A stretch of 64,000 nt of DNA from Misgurnus anguillicaudatus (taxonomy: Eukaryota > Chordata > Actinopteri > Cypriniformes > Cobitidae), in NCBI RefSeq assembly GCF_027580225.2, contig NC_073360.2:11772501-11836500 (forward strand), written 5' to 3'. The translations under genes were made by a program, and so were the position numbers. Below are positions 43,001 to 48,121 of this stretch, piece by piece. Every line of letters starts with the position of its first letter. Positions within the stretch are counted from its first letter, which is position 1. Below the pieces are notes generated by a model. The model did not search any database, had not been told where the DNA came from, and worked only from the letters and a program-made list of their open reading frames with translations.

Positions 43001-43360
43001 CTTTCGACTAGTTGCCCAGTTGCACAGCCTTAAGAGCGTGCATATCATGAATGCTGGGTCTTGTTTGTTTTCTGGGAATCTGCTGAACCTACTGGTGGCT
43101 TGTTTGCCACGTGGCAATGGAGAGTGTACTGGGAACCTTGATTGTTCTGGTTGGTCGCATTGTACTGCTGTTATTTTGAACAATACTGTATTGTTATAAT
43201 AACGTTCATAGATATTTGAGTGTTATAACTAAAATGTACCCCTCTTGTTTCATGCTCAGGCATGTTGCAGAAAAGACCCTCCGTTGAAGACTTTGTCAAC
43301 GCTCTCGTGTCTGACCTGGAGCCTGACTTTGAAACCTTCATCATGGACTCGGAGGGCTGA
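10561..43360 (+). CDS. mipep: Mitochondrial intermediate peptidase MIPEP, complete coding sequence in 19 exons
   Basis: M3-family zinc oligopeptidase of the mitochondrial matrix. It removes an octapeptide (or similar) from precursors already cut by the general processing peptidase. The 19 exons sum to 2097 bp, 698 codons plus stop (human 713), and every junction is GT-AG and in phase. Residues 1-35 are Arg/Lys/Thr-rich with almost no acidic residues, as expected of a presequence. The catalytic site HEMGH is at residues 480-484, and the third zinc ligand is Glu509 in DFAEVPS, 29 residues after the first His as in thimet oligopeptidase. Other family blocks are [33 protein letters not shown] and [16 protein letters not shown]. 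The gene spans 32.8 kb, mainly through introns 16 (8.3 kb) and 18 (13.2 kb), both filled with transposons. Confidence 0.97.
11070..11243 (+). CDS. mipep: MIPEP exon 2
   Basis: Codons 49-106, from [15 protein letters not shown] to DTLCRVADL. Acceptor TTTTGTCAG|GGG, donor GACCTT|GTAAAC, phase 0 at both ends. Confidence 0.95.
11337..11425 (+). CDS. mipep: MIPEP exon 3
   Basis: Codons 107-136 ([20 protein letters not shown] ...). Acceptor TTTGCAG|GCAGAC, donor GGAGAG|GTCAGT, leaving two bases of Arg136. Confidence 0.95.
11689..11775 (+). CDS. mipep: MIPEP exon 4
   Basis: Codons 136-165 ([20 protein letters not shown] ... LDPETR). Acceptor GTCCCGCAG|G, donor ACAAG|GTATGA. Confidence 0.95.
11923..11986 (+). 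CDS. mipep: MIPEP exon 5
   Basis: Codons 165-186 ([20 protein letters not shown]), the most conserved block of the N-terminal helical domain. Acceptor TTGATGCAG|A, donor AAGAAG|GTCAGA. Confidence 0.95.
12066..12248 (+). CDS. mipep: MIPEP exon 6
   Basis: Codons 187-247 ([20 protein letters not shown] ... [11 protein letters not shown]). Acceptor TTTTACAG|AGG, donor GACCTG|GTACAG, phase 0. Confidence 0.95.
12484..12640 (+). CDS. mipep: MIPEP exon 7
   Basis: Codons 248-300 ([20 protein letters not shown] ... GTMAKSP). Acceptor TTTCAG|GTC, donor CCCAG|GTAAGT, a consensus donor. Confidence 0.95.
12727..12775 (+). CDS. mipep: MIPEP exon 8
   Basis: Codons 300-316 ([17 protein letters not shown]), 49 bp and the smallest exon; found by frame and homology between exons 7 and 9. 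Acceptor CTACACAG|AA, donor GACAG|GTGAAC. Confidence 0.93.
12835..12996 (+). repeat. tRNA-derived SINE copy
   Basis: The head has an A-box-like TGGTGTTGTGGGCAG and a B-box-like GTTTGATTCCC about 55 bp later, the layout of a tRNA-derived SINE. It is followed directly by a (TA)n tract. It sits in MIPEP intron 8, sense orientation. Not a functional tRNA. Confidence 0.6.
13001..13063. repeat. (TA)n microsatellite
   Basis: About 31 TA units at the tail of the SINE copy in MIPEP intron 8; it produces spurious Tyr-Ile reading frames on both strands. Confidence 0.95.
13413..13473 (+). CDS. mipep: MIPEP exon 9
   Basis: Codons 316-336 ([20 protein letters not shown]). Acceptor CACTTTAG|G, donor AATACA|GTAAGC, ends in phase 0. 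Confidence 0.93.
13591..13643 (+). CDS. mipep: MIPEP exon 10
   Basis: Codons 337-354 ([18 protein letters not shown]). Acceptor TTTGTAG|GAA, donor GAAAG|GTAAGA. A Tc1-family element sits about 100 bp into the following intron. Confidence 0.95.
13746..14970 (+). mobile_element. Tc1-family transposon with decayed transposase (MIPEP intron 10)
   Basis: Inverted ends CACACTCACCTAAAGGATTA and TAATCCTTTAGGTGAGTGTG, 1.2 kb apart, flanked by AT sequence. The inside encodes a recognisable Tc1 transposase that is broken (see separate entry). Confidence 0.9.
13896..14935 (+). pseudogene. Tc1 transposase pseudogene
   Basis: Opens [20 protein letters not shown] with helix-turn-helix segments ([20 protein letters not shown]), then the catalytic region. 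Defects seen: the first catalytic Asp is replaced by Val (AWSVESRF instead of W.DESRF), and in-frame stops occur after GGGVMV (TGA, near 14485), within the F.QDN block (TAG, near 14627) and near 14836 (TGA). The end [16 protein letters not shown] remains. It cannot be active. Confidence 0.9.
14971..15351. other. MIPEP intron 10 tail, nothing recognised
   Basis: AT-rich sequence with an A run; no repeat ends or ORF of note before the exon-11 acceptor. Confidence 0.5.
15352..15505 (+). CDS. mipep: MIPEP exon 11
   Basis: Codons 354-405 ([20 protein letters not shown] ... [11 protein letters not shown]). Acceptor TCTTGGTAG|A, donor AAGCTG|GTGAGG. Confidence 0.95.
15663..15740 (+). CDS. mipep: MIPEP exon 12
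   Basis: Codons 406-431 ([26 protein letters not shown]). Acceptor GCCCTCAG|GCT, donor CACCAG|GTAGTA, phase 0 at both ends. Confidence 0.96.
16245..16449 (+). CDS. mipep: MIPEP exon 13 (catalytic HEMGH exon)
   Basis: Codons 432-500 ([15 protein letters not shown] ... [19 protein letters not shown] ... YQHVT). It carries the M3 zinc-binding HExxH at residues 480-484. It is noticeably more GC-rich than the introns. Acceptor CTTTCAG|GAC, donor GACGG|GTACGG. Confidence 0.97.
16526..17440. mobile_element. Old hAT-type element in MIPEP intron 13
   Basis: Ends CAGGGGTTTTCAAGCTGTGA and TTTGAGAACCCTTG, each followed inward by GGACCCCC / GGGGGTCC, are imperfect inverted repeats of the hAT CAGGGGTTCTCAAACT type. 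A younger repeat unit is embedded at about 16885-17175. No transposase remains. Confidence 0.55.
16885..17175. repeat. Dispersed repeat unit with GTTCCCTTAGAAGGGAAC dyad
   Basis: Begins near ACGTCTCGGGTTATTTATG, contains the dyad and GAGACGCTGGGTCTCCCTTG, ends near AGTTCCCTAGAAAGGAAC, which repeats the dyad. I recognise it as a common cyprinid repeat but cannot class it. Confidence 0.5.
17653..17762 (+). CDS. mipep: MIPEP exon 14 (third zinc ligand)
   Basis: Codons 500-536 ([20 protein letters not shown] ... FARHYQTGQ). Glu509 in FAEVPS is the expected third zinc ligand. Acceptor CGTTTTAG|GA, donor GGACAG|GTACAG. Confidence 0.96.
17851..17925 (+). CDS. mipep: MIPEP exon 15
   Basis: Codons 537-561 ([25 protein letters not shown]). 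Acceptor TCTCCTAG|CCT, donor CTTCAG|GTATCA. Confidence 0.95.
18041..18180 (-). repeat. tRNA-like conserved fish repeat (minus orientation)
   Basis: TTTTATCCAAAGCGACTTAC followed by CTGGGTTTGAACCCATGACC and CTCTACCACTGAGCTATAC. On the minus strand this gives a tRNA-like B box (GGTTCAAACCC). Related diverged pieces lie near 30290, 54185, 55330 and 56945. No complete tRNA fold. Confidence 0.55.
18602..18718 (+). CDS. mipep: MIPEP exon 16
   Basis: Codons 562-600 ([20 protein letters not shown] ... [10 protein letters not shown]). Acceptor ATCTTCAG|GTT, donor AACACA|GTAAGT. It is followed by the 8.3 kb transposon-filled intron 16. Confidence 0.95.
18975..19163. mobile_element. hAT-like element end (TAGGGCTGTCACGATTA)
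   Basis: Only one terminus is clear; internal CGATTAATTG repeats follow. The other end appears lost at the neighbouring repeat. Confidence 0.4.
19169..19465. mobile_element. Truncated TTAA-type element, second copy of the 32664-33148 family
   Basis: Starts after TTAA with CTCTTTCGCTGCCATTGACG and aligns in reverse with 32855-33148, sharing CAATACCGCTATTATCCACC. The far terminus is missing, replaced by the next repeat. Confidence 0.65.
19466..19905. mobile_element. Palindromic element related to the 44890-47470 repeat
   Basis: Its centre folds on AGCACTTTTGGGAGTACTT / AAGTACTCCCAAAAGTGCT. The flank (ATGAATGGGGCTAAGCTAAA) matches the arms of the large inverted repeat at 44890-47470. MIPEP intron 16. 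Confidence 0.6.
20090..20262. repeat. MITE-like repeat ending GTAAACTATCCCTTTAA
   Basis: Contains TACTATGGAAGTCAATG and the terminus GTAAACTATCCCTTTAA, the layout of a widespread fish MITE. The left terminus is not clear. Confidence 0.4.
21357..22231. mobile_element. Long palindromic transposon (TTAAAGGATTAGTCCA ends)
   Basis: Arms of about 330 bp mirror each other from AAAGGATTAGTCCATTTTCT to AGACTAATCCTTT, both bordered by TTAA. The arms share CATGTCATCCAAAATGTTGA in both senses. The centre (21690-21880) is GC-richer and not palindromic. No transposase. Confidence 0.8.
22385..22845. repeat. MITE-like repeat (AGTAGGCGAAAAGTACCCGG unit), copy 1
   Basis: Repeated ATACTATATAGTAGGCGAAA-type segments and CGGACGCACATGATACAC. 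The same unit appears in opposite orientation at the end of the window (63840-64000). Unclassified. Confidence 0.5.
23353..24455. mobile_element. Element with GGTTCACACCAGCCGCG ends
   Basis: Left end GTGGGTTCACACCAGCCGCG; the right end reads CCGCGGCTGGTGTAAACGCA, its inverted match. A diverged copy of the right end also occurs at about 23585-23710, so the element seems to have a partial internal duplication or a nested relative. Noncoding. Confidence 0.55.
24456..25273. other. MIPEP intron 16 segment, nothing recognised
   Basis: Unique AT-rich sequence with no clear repeat termini. Confidence 0.45.
25274..26158. mobile_element. GGTGATTCTCACGAAA-family element, copy 1
   Basis: Starts GGGTGATTCTCACGAAAA, ends TTTCGTGAGAATCACCC, perfect inverted ends over 16 bp. 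Internal blocks shared with copies at 45605 and 54597 include GTTGCGGAGGATGAGAA, TGGTAGCCATCTTGA and repeated TTACCGCAAC. No ORF over 70 codons. Confidence 0.75.
26159..26982. other. MIPEP intron 16 end, nothing recognised
   Basis: Intronic sequence up to the exon-17 acceptor, with a short CTTACTTACTTACTT run near 26740. No gene or element ends seen. Confidence 0.45.
26983..27104 (+). CDS. mipep: MIPEP exon 17
   Basis: Codons 601-641 ([31 protein letters not shown] ...). This segment lines the substrate-binding His/Tyr loop of M3 peptidases ([13 protein letters not shown]). Acceptor TCTCTGCAG|GCC, donor GAGCAG|GTTTGT. Confidence 0.96.
27351..27752. mobile_element. Tc1/mariner-type MITE, uninterrupted copy
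   Basis: Ends TGCTGTGCAAAAATCTTAGG and GACGTTTGCACAGTACTG with flanking TA. Collinear with 320-1184 apart from the 0.4 kb insertion there, so it marks the empty site. Confidence 0.8.
28081..28978. mobile_element. hAT-type element (GGGGTGCACCGATA ends) carrying a nested hAT MITE
   Basis: Left end TTGGGGTGCACCGATATATA, right end TATCGGTGCACCCCTAA, inverted. The flanks (TATTTGCA / TATTTAAC) may be a worn 8-bp duplication. It contains the younger 28431-28901 insertion. MIPEP intron 17. Confidence 0.65.
28431..28901 (+). mobile_element. hAT MITE with exact 8-bp target duplication ATATCGGC
   Basis: 471 bp, ends TAGTGCTGCACAATTAATCG and CGTGCAGCCCTA, flanked on both sides by ATATCGGC (28423-28430, 28902-28909). 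Inside is a short open stretch (28521-28793) with [15 protein letters not shown], resembling the N-terminal region of hAT-derived proteins; it is only a remnant. Confidence 0.8.
29196..29779. mobile_element. MITE pair: TTGTAAAAAGTGAAAG-ended element with an inner insertion
   Basis: Outer ends TGTAAAAAGTGAAAGTTGGA and the A/T-rich TTTTTTACAG match the simple copy at 43474-43680. The inside (about 29250-29640) holds a different unit starting AGAGGACATTTCACAAGAC that is absent from the other copy. Confidence 0.55.
30023..30096 (+). CDS. mipep: MIPEP exon 18
   Basis: Codons 641-666 ([24 protein letters not shown]). Acceptor GTTGTTGCAG|G, donor TGGAAG|GTAAGC. Confidence 0.96.
30097..31985. other. 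MIPEP intron 18 first part, mostly unique
   Basis: No gene, ORF or clear element; a tRNA-like repeat trace near 30290. The 30420-30680 stretch is GC-richer, but neither strand gives a convincing exon. Confidence 0.45.
32430..33195 (+). mobile_element. LINE 3' end with (ATTGA)n tail, interrupted by a TTAA element
   Basis: Carries TGTAAAGCTGCTTTGAAACA ... GAAAAGCGCTATATAAATAA then ATTGAATTGAATTGAA, the typical 3' tail of a fish CR1/L2-like LINE (family named from memory). The same tail without the TTAA element is at 56230-56320. Confidence 0.65.
32664..33148. mobile_element. 485-bp TTAA-duplicating MITE
   Basis: Bordered by TTAA on both sides (32660-32663, 33149-33152), with short ends CTCTTTCCCCGCCA and TGGCAGCGAAAGAG. 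The LINE tail at 56230 gives the empty site (GAAACAATTAAACAATTG). TTAA duplication fits piggyBac- or Kolobok-type non-autonomous elements. Confidence 0.75.
34301..35643. other. MIPEP intron 18 segment, nothing recognised
   Basis: AT-rich sequence. GATGCTGGTCACTCAGCCAT (34372) recurs inverted near 35010-35030 (ATGGCTGAATGACCAGCATC), so an inverted-repeat element of about 0.7 kb (34350-35050) is possible. Confidence 0.4.
35644..36140. mobile_element. hAT-type MITE with exact 8-bp duplication ATTTATAC
   Basis: 497 bp, ends TAGGCAACGAATCCAG and CTGGATTCAGTGTATCCCTA, with ATTTATAC at 35636-35643 and 36141-36148. The inside contains repeated CCGAATACCGAATCC. No ORF. Confidence 0.8.
36590..37394. 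mobile_element. Long palindromic transposon, copy 2 (TTAA-flanked)
   Basis: From TTAAGGGGACAATCCACTTT to GGAGTGTCCCCTTAA, with arms of about 380 bp that mirror each other. Same family as 7859-8577; here the TTAA borders are intact. Confidence 0.85.
37395..38630. other. MIPEP intron 18 segment, nothing recognised
   Basis: Unique intronic sequence; no element ends or exon candidates found on either strand. Confidence 0.45.
38630..39647. mobile_element. 1.0 kb inverted-repeat element (GAAGAGTTTGGTTCCAAAAC ends)
   Basis: TATGAAGAGTTTGGTTCCAA at the left returns inverted as TTGGAACCAAACTCTTCATA at the right; the match continues inward over ACGCAATAAATCC. A second internal pair of GCAATAAAT / ATTTATTGC segments is present. 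No transposase. A Tc1 element starts directly at its right border. Confidence 0.7.
40027..41952 (-). mobile_element. hAT-like transposon nested in the Tc1 copy
   Basis: 1926 bp, ends TAGAGATGCGCGGATGGG and CGCGCATCTCTA, flanked by GTACTTTG (40019-40026) and CTACTTTG (41953-41960), an 8-bp duplication with one change. The uninterrupted site GCGTACTTTGATTAAA is present at 62375-62390. Subterminal ATCCGC repeats fill both ends. It holds only a BED-finger-like remnant on the minus strand. Confidence 0.85.
41105..41353 (-). pseudogene. BED-zinc-finger-like remnant of a hAT transposase
   Basis: An 82-codon minus-strand open stretch with [20 protein letters not shown] then [11 protein letters not shown]. 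The W..F..V pattern and spacing resemble the N-terminal BED finger of hAT transposases, but the second half of the Cys pair is missing (one Cys, no CxxC). No DDE or dimerisation region is present in the element. Confidence 0.5.
43260..43360 (+). CDS. mipep: MIPEP exon 19 (C-terminus, stop)
   Basis: Codons 666-698 ([33 protein letters not shown]) and TGA. Acceptor ATGCTCAG|GC. It lies 13.2 kb from exon 18 and only 71 bp downstream of a disrupted Tc1 element. Confidence 0.96.
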
Positions 43361-44055
43361 AGGATGTTTTGGGAAAATCCTAGATTTTCATTTCTTATGT
43401 TAGACAGTGTACAACTTTATCTGCTTCAATGGGAGGAATTTATGATACAAGATCAATTCATACAAACCCATTACACTGTAAAAAGTAAAAGTTGGATCTA
43501 CTTAAAAAAATTATTTCAATTTGTAACACAAAAAATATTAACTTGAAGTGAAACATTTAGGGTGAAGGAACTTAAAAAGCTTTATCAATTTAATTTTTTC
43601 ATTTAAAATTAAAATTAAAGTTGAAGAATTCTAATTACTAATTTTTTAAGTTAATCCAGCTTTTAACTTTTTACAGGGTATACATGTTTGGGTCATATTT
43701 CATAAATCATAAAAATGAAAAAATATATTTCAAAAAATGAAGCCTGTTATTGAAGATTTTTTATGACAAAAAATTACTATAATAACCATTATTCAGAATA
43801 AAAATTGTGACGAAAATGTGATTGGTTATAAAATAATACCTCAGCACATTTTTAGATGTCATCTTTTTTGTGAGATATATAGGTGAGTACACCGGTGGAT
43901 TAATGTTGTTGAATAAACACTATTGTTTTTGCTTATTATGTTATTTTATTTCTGTCAGGCCCCCAGGCTGGATCTGAAAAATACCATGTTTGTACATGAC
44001 AAAGCTTGTATAATTGTCAAATAATACTGAAATAAATGGTTTAAAATATTTTTGC
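43361..44055 (+). other. mipep: MIPEP 3' UTR with two candidate poly(A) signals
   Basis: AATAAA occurs at 43912-43917 and 44031-44036 after the MIPEP stop, so the 3' UTR is about 0.55-0.7 kb. A short MITE (43474-43680) lies inside it. The end point is inferred from the second signal. Confidence 0.55.
43474..43680. mobile_element. mipep: 0.2 kb MITE in the MIPEP 3' UTR
   Basis: Ends ACACTGTAAAAAGTAAAAG and CTTTTAACTTTTTACAGGGT are inverted repeats. It is the simple form of the element at 29196-29779 and would be transcribed in the MIPEP mRNA. Confidence 0.7.
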
Positions 44056-44114
44056 ATGGCATTAGTGTTTTGCTACAGAGACAATGAGCAGTTTACTTTT
44101 TAAATAAGCAAGCA

Positions 44115-44612
44115 ATAATCCAGTAAAGTACAATTTTATTTACAAATTTGATGATCAACCACATTCATCAAAACATGTATTTCACCAAACATCATTATCA
44201 AAAGCAAGTGAAGGCACCGAATGCAATGAAGTATCTACATTATAAAAAATAATCTATTTACTATAATACAATATCTACAGACCGGAGCAGTCAGAAACGG
44301 TTCAGCCGAAACTGTAACTTATACCCACAGTTTTACCTTAAATGTAACCCACCTGAATAGGCAGTCAGTGCTGGGATATATAACTAAAGACTAGTTATGA
44401 ATCCTCTTTCACAAAAGACCTCTGAAACAGATCCTCCCTCAGCATCTTCAAGTTGTTTTGTCTTGTGTGGTTTTATTAAAAAAGTCTTTTAAGAGAGCTG
44501 TTGGTGAGATTTTGTGTGTGTGTGGCCCGATGTAATCTGAGTCAGGATCTTCCTTTGCTCTTTTACCTCTTAGAGACCAACAACAGGTGAGATAAAGCTA
44601 CAGTAGGTCATC
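44115..44612 (-). other. tnfrsf19: Candidate TNFRSF19 3' UTR terminal exon
   Basis: A strong minus-strand acceptor (TTTGTCTTTCTCCAG|GA, exon base 44612) leads to a region ending with AATAAA at 44135-44140 on the minus strand. Combined with the donor at 47876/47875 just after the stop codon, this predicts a noncoding last exon of about 0.5 kb. It is inferred from splice and poly(A) signals only. Confidence 0.45.
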
Positions 44613-45247
44613 CTGGAGAAAGACAAAAAGACAGAGCAAGAACCAACATGTTAATCGCTTGGCGTTGGTTCAATCAGGGTAAATTAAAAGGTGTCATTGT
44701 GAATTAATGGGAAGAAGCAAAGATGAGGGATTGAAGTTTGTTATAAACTCTGCTTGGCTTGCCAAACCTAAAAAAATTCTGACCTCATCTCCCTTTGCGT
44801 TTTTTAGAGAATAAAGAGCACAATACAATACTGGAGCTTTGGAAATGATAAAGAGTGTTGCTCGTTTTAAATACAAATTCACTTAAATGTTATGTTTTTT
44901 GTCTAAAAACTAGACTTATTTTCTAAATGCATCTTAATTTAAAGGAAAACACGAATATTTTACTATGCTCTTATCTCAAATTAGACAAATTAATACATCC
45001 TTATCTTTTTAAATGCGTACATTTAATCTCTGTACAGCGTGTTCCGAATGTGTTAGCATTTAGCCTAGCCCCATTTATTCCTTAGGGTCCAAACAGGGAT
45101 GAATTTAAAAGCCACCAAACACTTTCATGTTTTCCCAATTTAAAGACTTGTTACACAAGTAAGTATGGTGGCACAAAATAAAACGTGGTGATTTTTTAAG
45201 CGGATAAAAAATGAGAACTATATTGTATGGCGGAAGAGCACTTAAGG

Positions 45248-46960
45248 GCTCGTTATAGTTGTGCGTAGGTTCCGCGTCGGTTTTCATTTATACTTTTGTG
45301 TTGTTATCTGCGTTGACCTGCAAACACGCGCAGACCGCTGGTAGGCTGTATCCACCACGTGTGTAACCACAGTAGAAGCGCGACCATCTGTTAAGAAGCA
45401 GCTTGGCAAGTTAACCCACAAACGAAGAATAAACAGCAACTTGTGTATGATTTGAGAAGACCAGCAATGATGGAAATAAATAAACAGCCTTTTTTTGTTG
45501 CAGTTTAAGTTAAATCACTCCTCGACTCCTCGCAAATAGAAATACCTATGACACAGTTTTTTTACCTGACGGGAGGGGTTCTGGTGGACCAATCACAGCG
45601 CTTGGGTGATTCTCACGAAATCCAGACTTAAAAGGTGTCTAGCATCAGATTTTTTAAAAAAACCCTTGAAGCCAATTTTTTTTGCACATATAAGATTAAG
45701 GTCTGAACTTACTATAACAAATACTTTTAGAGGATTTCAAAAATATTTCCTATAGAATTATTTAAATTTTTTTAGATTATCATTATAAAAATATTATCAT
45801 TACCGCAACATGATATTACATTAAATATATGCATTTACAAACTCATGTTTCGGTAATGAGAACTAAAAAGTTGTCTAGGTACTAAAACAAACAAAATTTT
45901 TACTTTTATCTGGAGAGAAAAAATAAGAACTGCTTATCTGGTAGCCATCTTGAGTGTCACAGTCAATTACGTCCCTTCCAACAATTTTTTTAAGTGTTAG
46001 TTCATTGAGGGCTTAAACAATGATCGAAAATTGTTGCGGAGGATGAGAAAATTTTTCTTGGACACATTTATATTCTTTATTATTGTCTCTACATTTACCA
46101 ATGATCGATCATCAAATACCACATGTTTCTTTACTGTAAATGTTTATAGTATAACATGCACTGAAGCTTTTTATTTTTTAGATTTTTTAATTTTAAATAT
46201 TTCCATGTCAAAGAACCCAAATCCAGTCATGGACATGTAGCGGTAATGAAAATTCCGCCCTTAAATGTGGAAAAAAACAACAAAATTGGTTTGTATGATG
46301 TCATTTGAAATCATGTGCAAAATAGTACGTGAAGAGATGTTTATAACTGATGCTTCTTATTTTGATACTCTTACTTTGCATTTACATTTTTATCTAAATG
46401 TTTCACGACACCTCATAGAACCCATACAATGACTATCGGGTGCGCGCGCAGCACGGGGTCAAACTGTTCATAACATTTAGGCTTTATAATTTAATCTAAC
46501 AGGGCTGAAAAATGATGACTTACCTCAAATGAAGTGAGCACTACAAACACAAGCCTCTTTGATATTTGCATTGTATCAGTCTGCATGTTAATTGCTTGCA
46601 GACGCAGATGTTGTATTTTTTTGTTTTTGAGATTCTGCATGAATGACGAAAACTTAACGGAAGACCTGGTGCGATTTTCACGGCCCACAACGTAATTAGG
46701 CATTTTTGACGAAACCGAATAATATGCAACTCAATCTGCTGTAATGACTTTTCTGACCCCGACATGCGCAGTGGGAACCGCCTGTGACGTGAACTGTGAA
46801 CGGGTCTATAAGTCTAATTTCGCGCGTATCACCCGCTTGCGGTCCGTGTAGAACTGACATGCTGTTAAAAATTTTGTGAGGTGCACGTCAGGCTATGCAC
46901 AGGCTACGAATAACCTACGGCGTAGCTACGGCATAGAGCTTACGCAGGACTATAAATCGG
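45248..46960. mobile_element. GGGCTCGTTATAGTTGTGCG-family element, interrupted copy
   Basis: Left end AGGGCTCGTTATAGTTGTGC, right end ACTATAAATCGGGCT, collinear with the uninterrupted copy at 51728-52247 except for the 45605-46833 insertion. Subterminal GTAGG/CCTAC-rich repeats (CTACGGCGTAG). Confidence 0.7.
45605..46833. mobile_element. GGTGATTCTCACGAAA-family element, copy 2 (nested)
   Basis: Ends GGTGATTCTCACGAAA and TTTCGCGCGTATCACC; flanks CGCTTG at 45599-45604 and 46834-46839. The empty site CACAGCGCTTGCAGTCTG is at about 52126. The longest copy of the family here (1.2 kb); noncoding. Confidence 0.8.
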
Positions 46961-47877
46961 GCTTCAGTTTGCAGCACTTTGAACTCGGCGCGCAGTAACA
47001 TCATCACTCCTGACTCCTCCCCCTCTCGCCGAAACTTTTGTCAATACTGTGCCCGAGGTCGAAGTGCTGCAAACTAAGTGCTCTTCCACCATACAATATA
47101 GTTCTCGTTTTTTATCCCCTTAAAAAAAATCGCCACGTTATATTTTGTGGCACCATACTTACTCGTGTAACTACTCATGTAACAGTCTTTAAATAGGGAA
47201 AACATGGGAGTGTTTGATGGCTTCTAAATTCATCCCTGTTTGGATCCTAAGGAATGAATGGGGCTAGGCTAAATGATAACACTTTCACGACACGCTGTAC
47301 AAAGATAAAGTGCACGGCACGCATTGAAAAAAGATAGGTATGCATTAATTCATCAAGTTGAGGTAAGAACATAGTAAAATATTCTTTCTTTTTAAGTTTA
47401 ATAATTTTTAGATATTTGTACTGAAAACAAAACAAAAATACTAAGTAAGAAAGTATTTTTTTGCAGTGTAAATGTAAGTATCAACGTTGCTGTTTAAGAT
47501 ATCGTGATGTTGATAAATGATCATAAGGTGACATTTTTTCCAGGGTAACAAAGTAGAAAAGGCGTGACTTCACATGCATTTCACACTAGCAAAGCATTTG
47601 ACACAAGCATCAAAAGCCTCTTTTAAGTGTTTCTGAGAAAAATGGATTTGCTCCTTTGATGTTCAGCGTTTCACTATAAGGCTTTTGTTTCGTGTGTTTG
47701 CACACACCTCCCTTGAATTCTGATGGCATTCGCTCATTTGCGCTGGCTCTCATAAAGCCATTGTGAGCTCTGCTATAAAAGTACACAGTTGACAGAATAC
47801 GAGGTTTTCTTATATAGCCCAGTAAGCGAAGATCTGGGCTCATAACCAAGGGGTTACTTTTACTCAAAAATGTACCT

Positions 47878-48121
47878 TCAATTGTGAAAAGCTGTTGCTT
47901 GTGACAGAAACCGACTGTTTGACAGTTCCTCAGGTTCAGCTGAGTTTGGCAGATCTTGTTCTTCATCCTCCTCACACGAGGAACGTCTCTGTGTGGACTC
48001 TGAGCTGTGTCGGAGGTGATCCGTGGCTCTGTCGCTCTGCACGAGTGGCCAGGCATCAGAAAGATGCTCAGGTGCACATTCGAGATCTACTTGGCTGGTT
48101 CCTAGTGATGCGTTCACCAGT
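47878..48121 (-). CDS. tnfrsf19: TNFRSF19 last coding exon
   Basis: Acceptor TTTATCAG|ACTGG, 80 codons then TGA at 47878-47880. It contains APEHLSDAWPLVQSDRATDH (human FSDAWPLMQN) and an acidic tail (SSCEEDEEQDL). A potential donor (TGAAG|GTACAT) follows two bases after the stop, so the mRNA may be spliced again in the 3' UTR. Confidence 0.88.

Larger units (their letters stand above)
39650..43188 (+). mobile_element. Tc1-family IR/DR transposon, dead copy, split by a hAT-like insertion
   Basis: Ends CAGTCTTGTTCAAAATAATA and TATTTTGAACAATACTG, flanked by TA at 39648-39649 and 43189-43190. Without the 1926-bp insertion plus one TSD it would be about 1.6 kb, like the intact sister at 62016-63629. 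It keeps the roughly 210-bp inverted repeats with inner and outer direct repeats. Confidence 0.92.
44890..47470. mobile_element. Large inverted-repeat element between MIPEP and TNFRSF19, opened by nested insertions
   Basis: The left arm (about 44890-45247) and right arm (about 46968-47470) mirror each other, e.g. CTGTACAGCGTGTTCC near 45036 and its complement near 47287-47302, and TTTAGCCTAGCCCCATT near 45058 and its inverse near 47260. The middle is an inserted element (45248-46960) that itself carries a third one. It would lie in the 3' UTR intron proposed for TNFRSF19. Confidence 0.7.
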
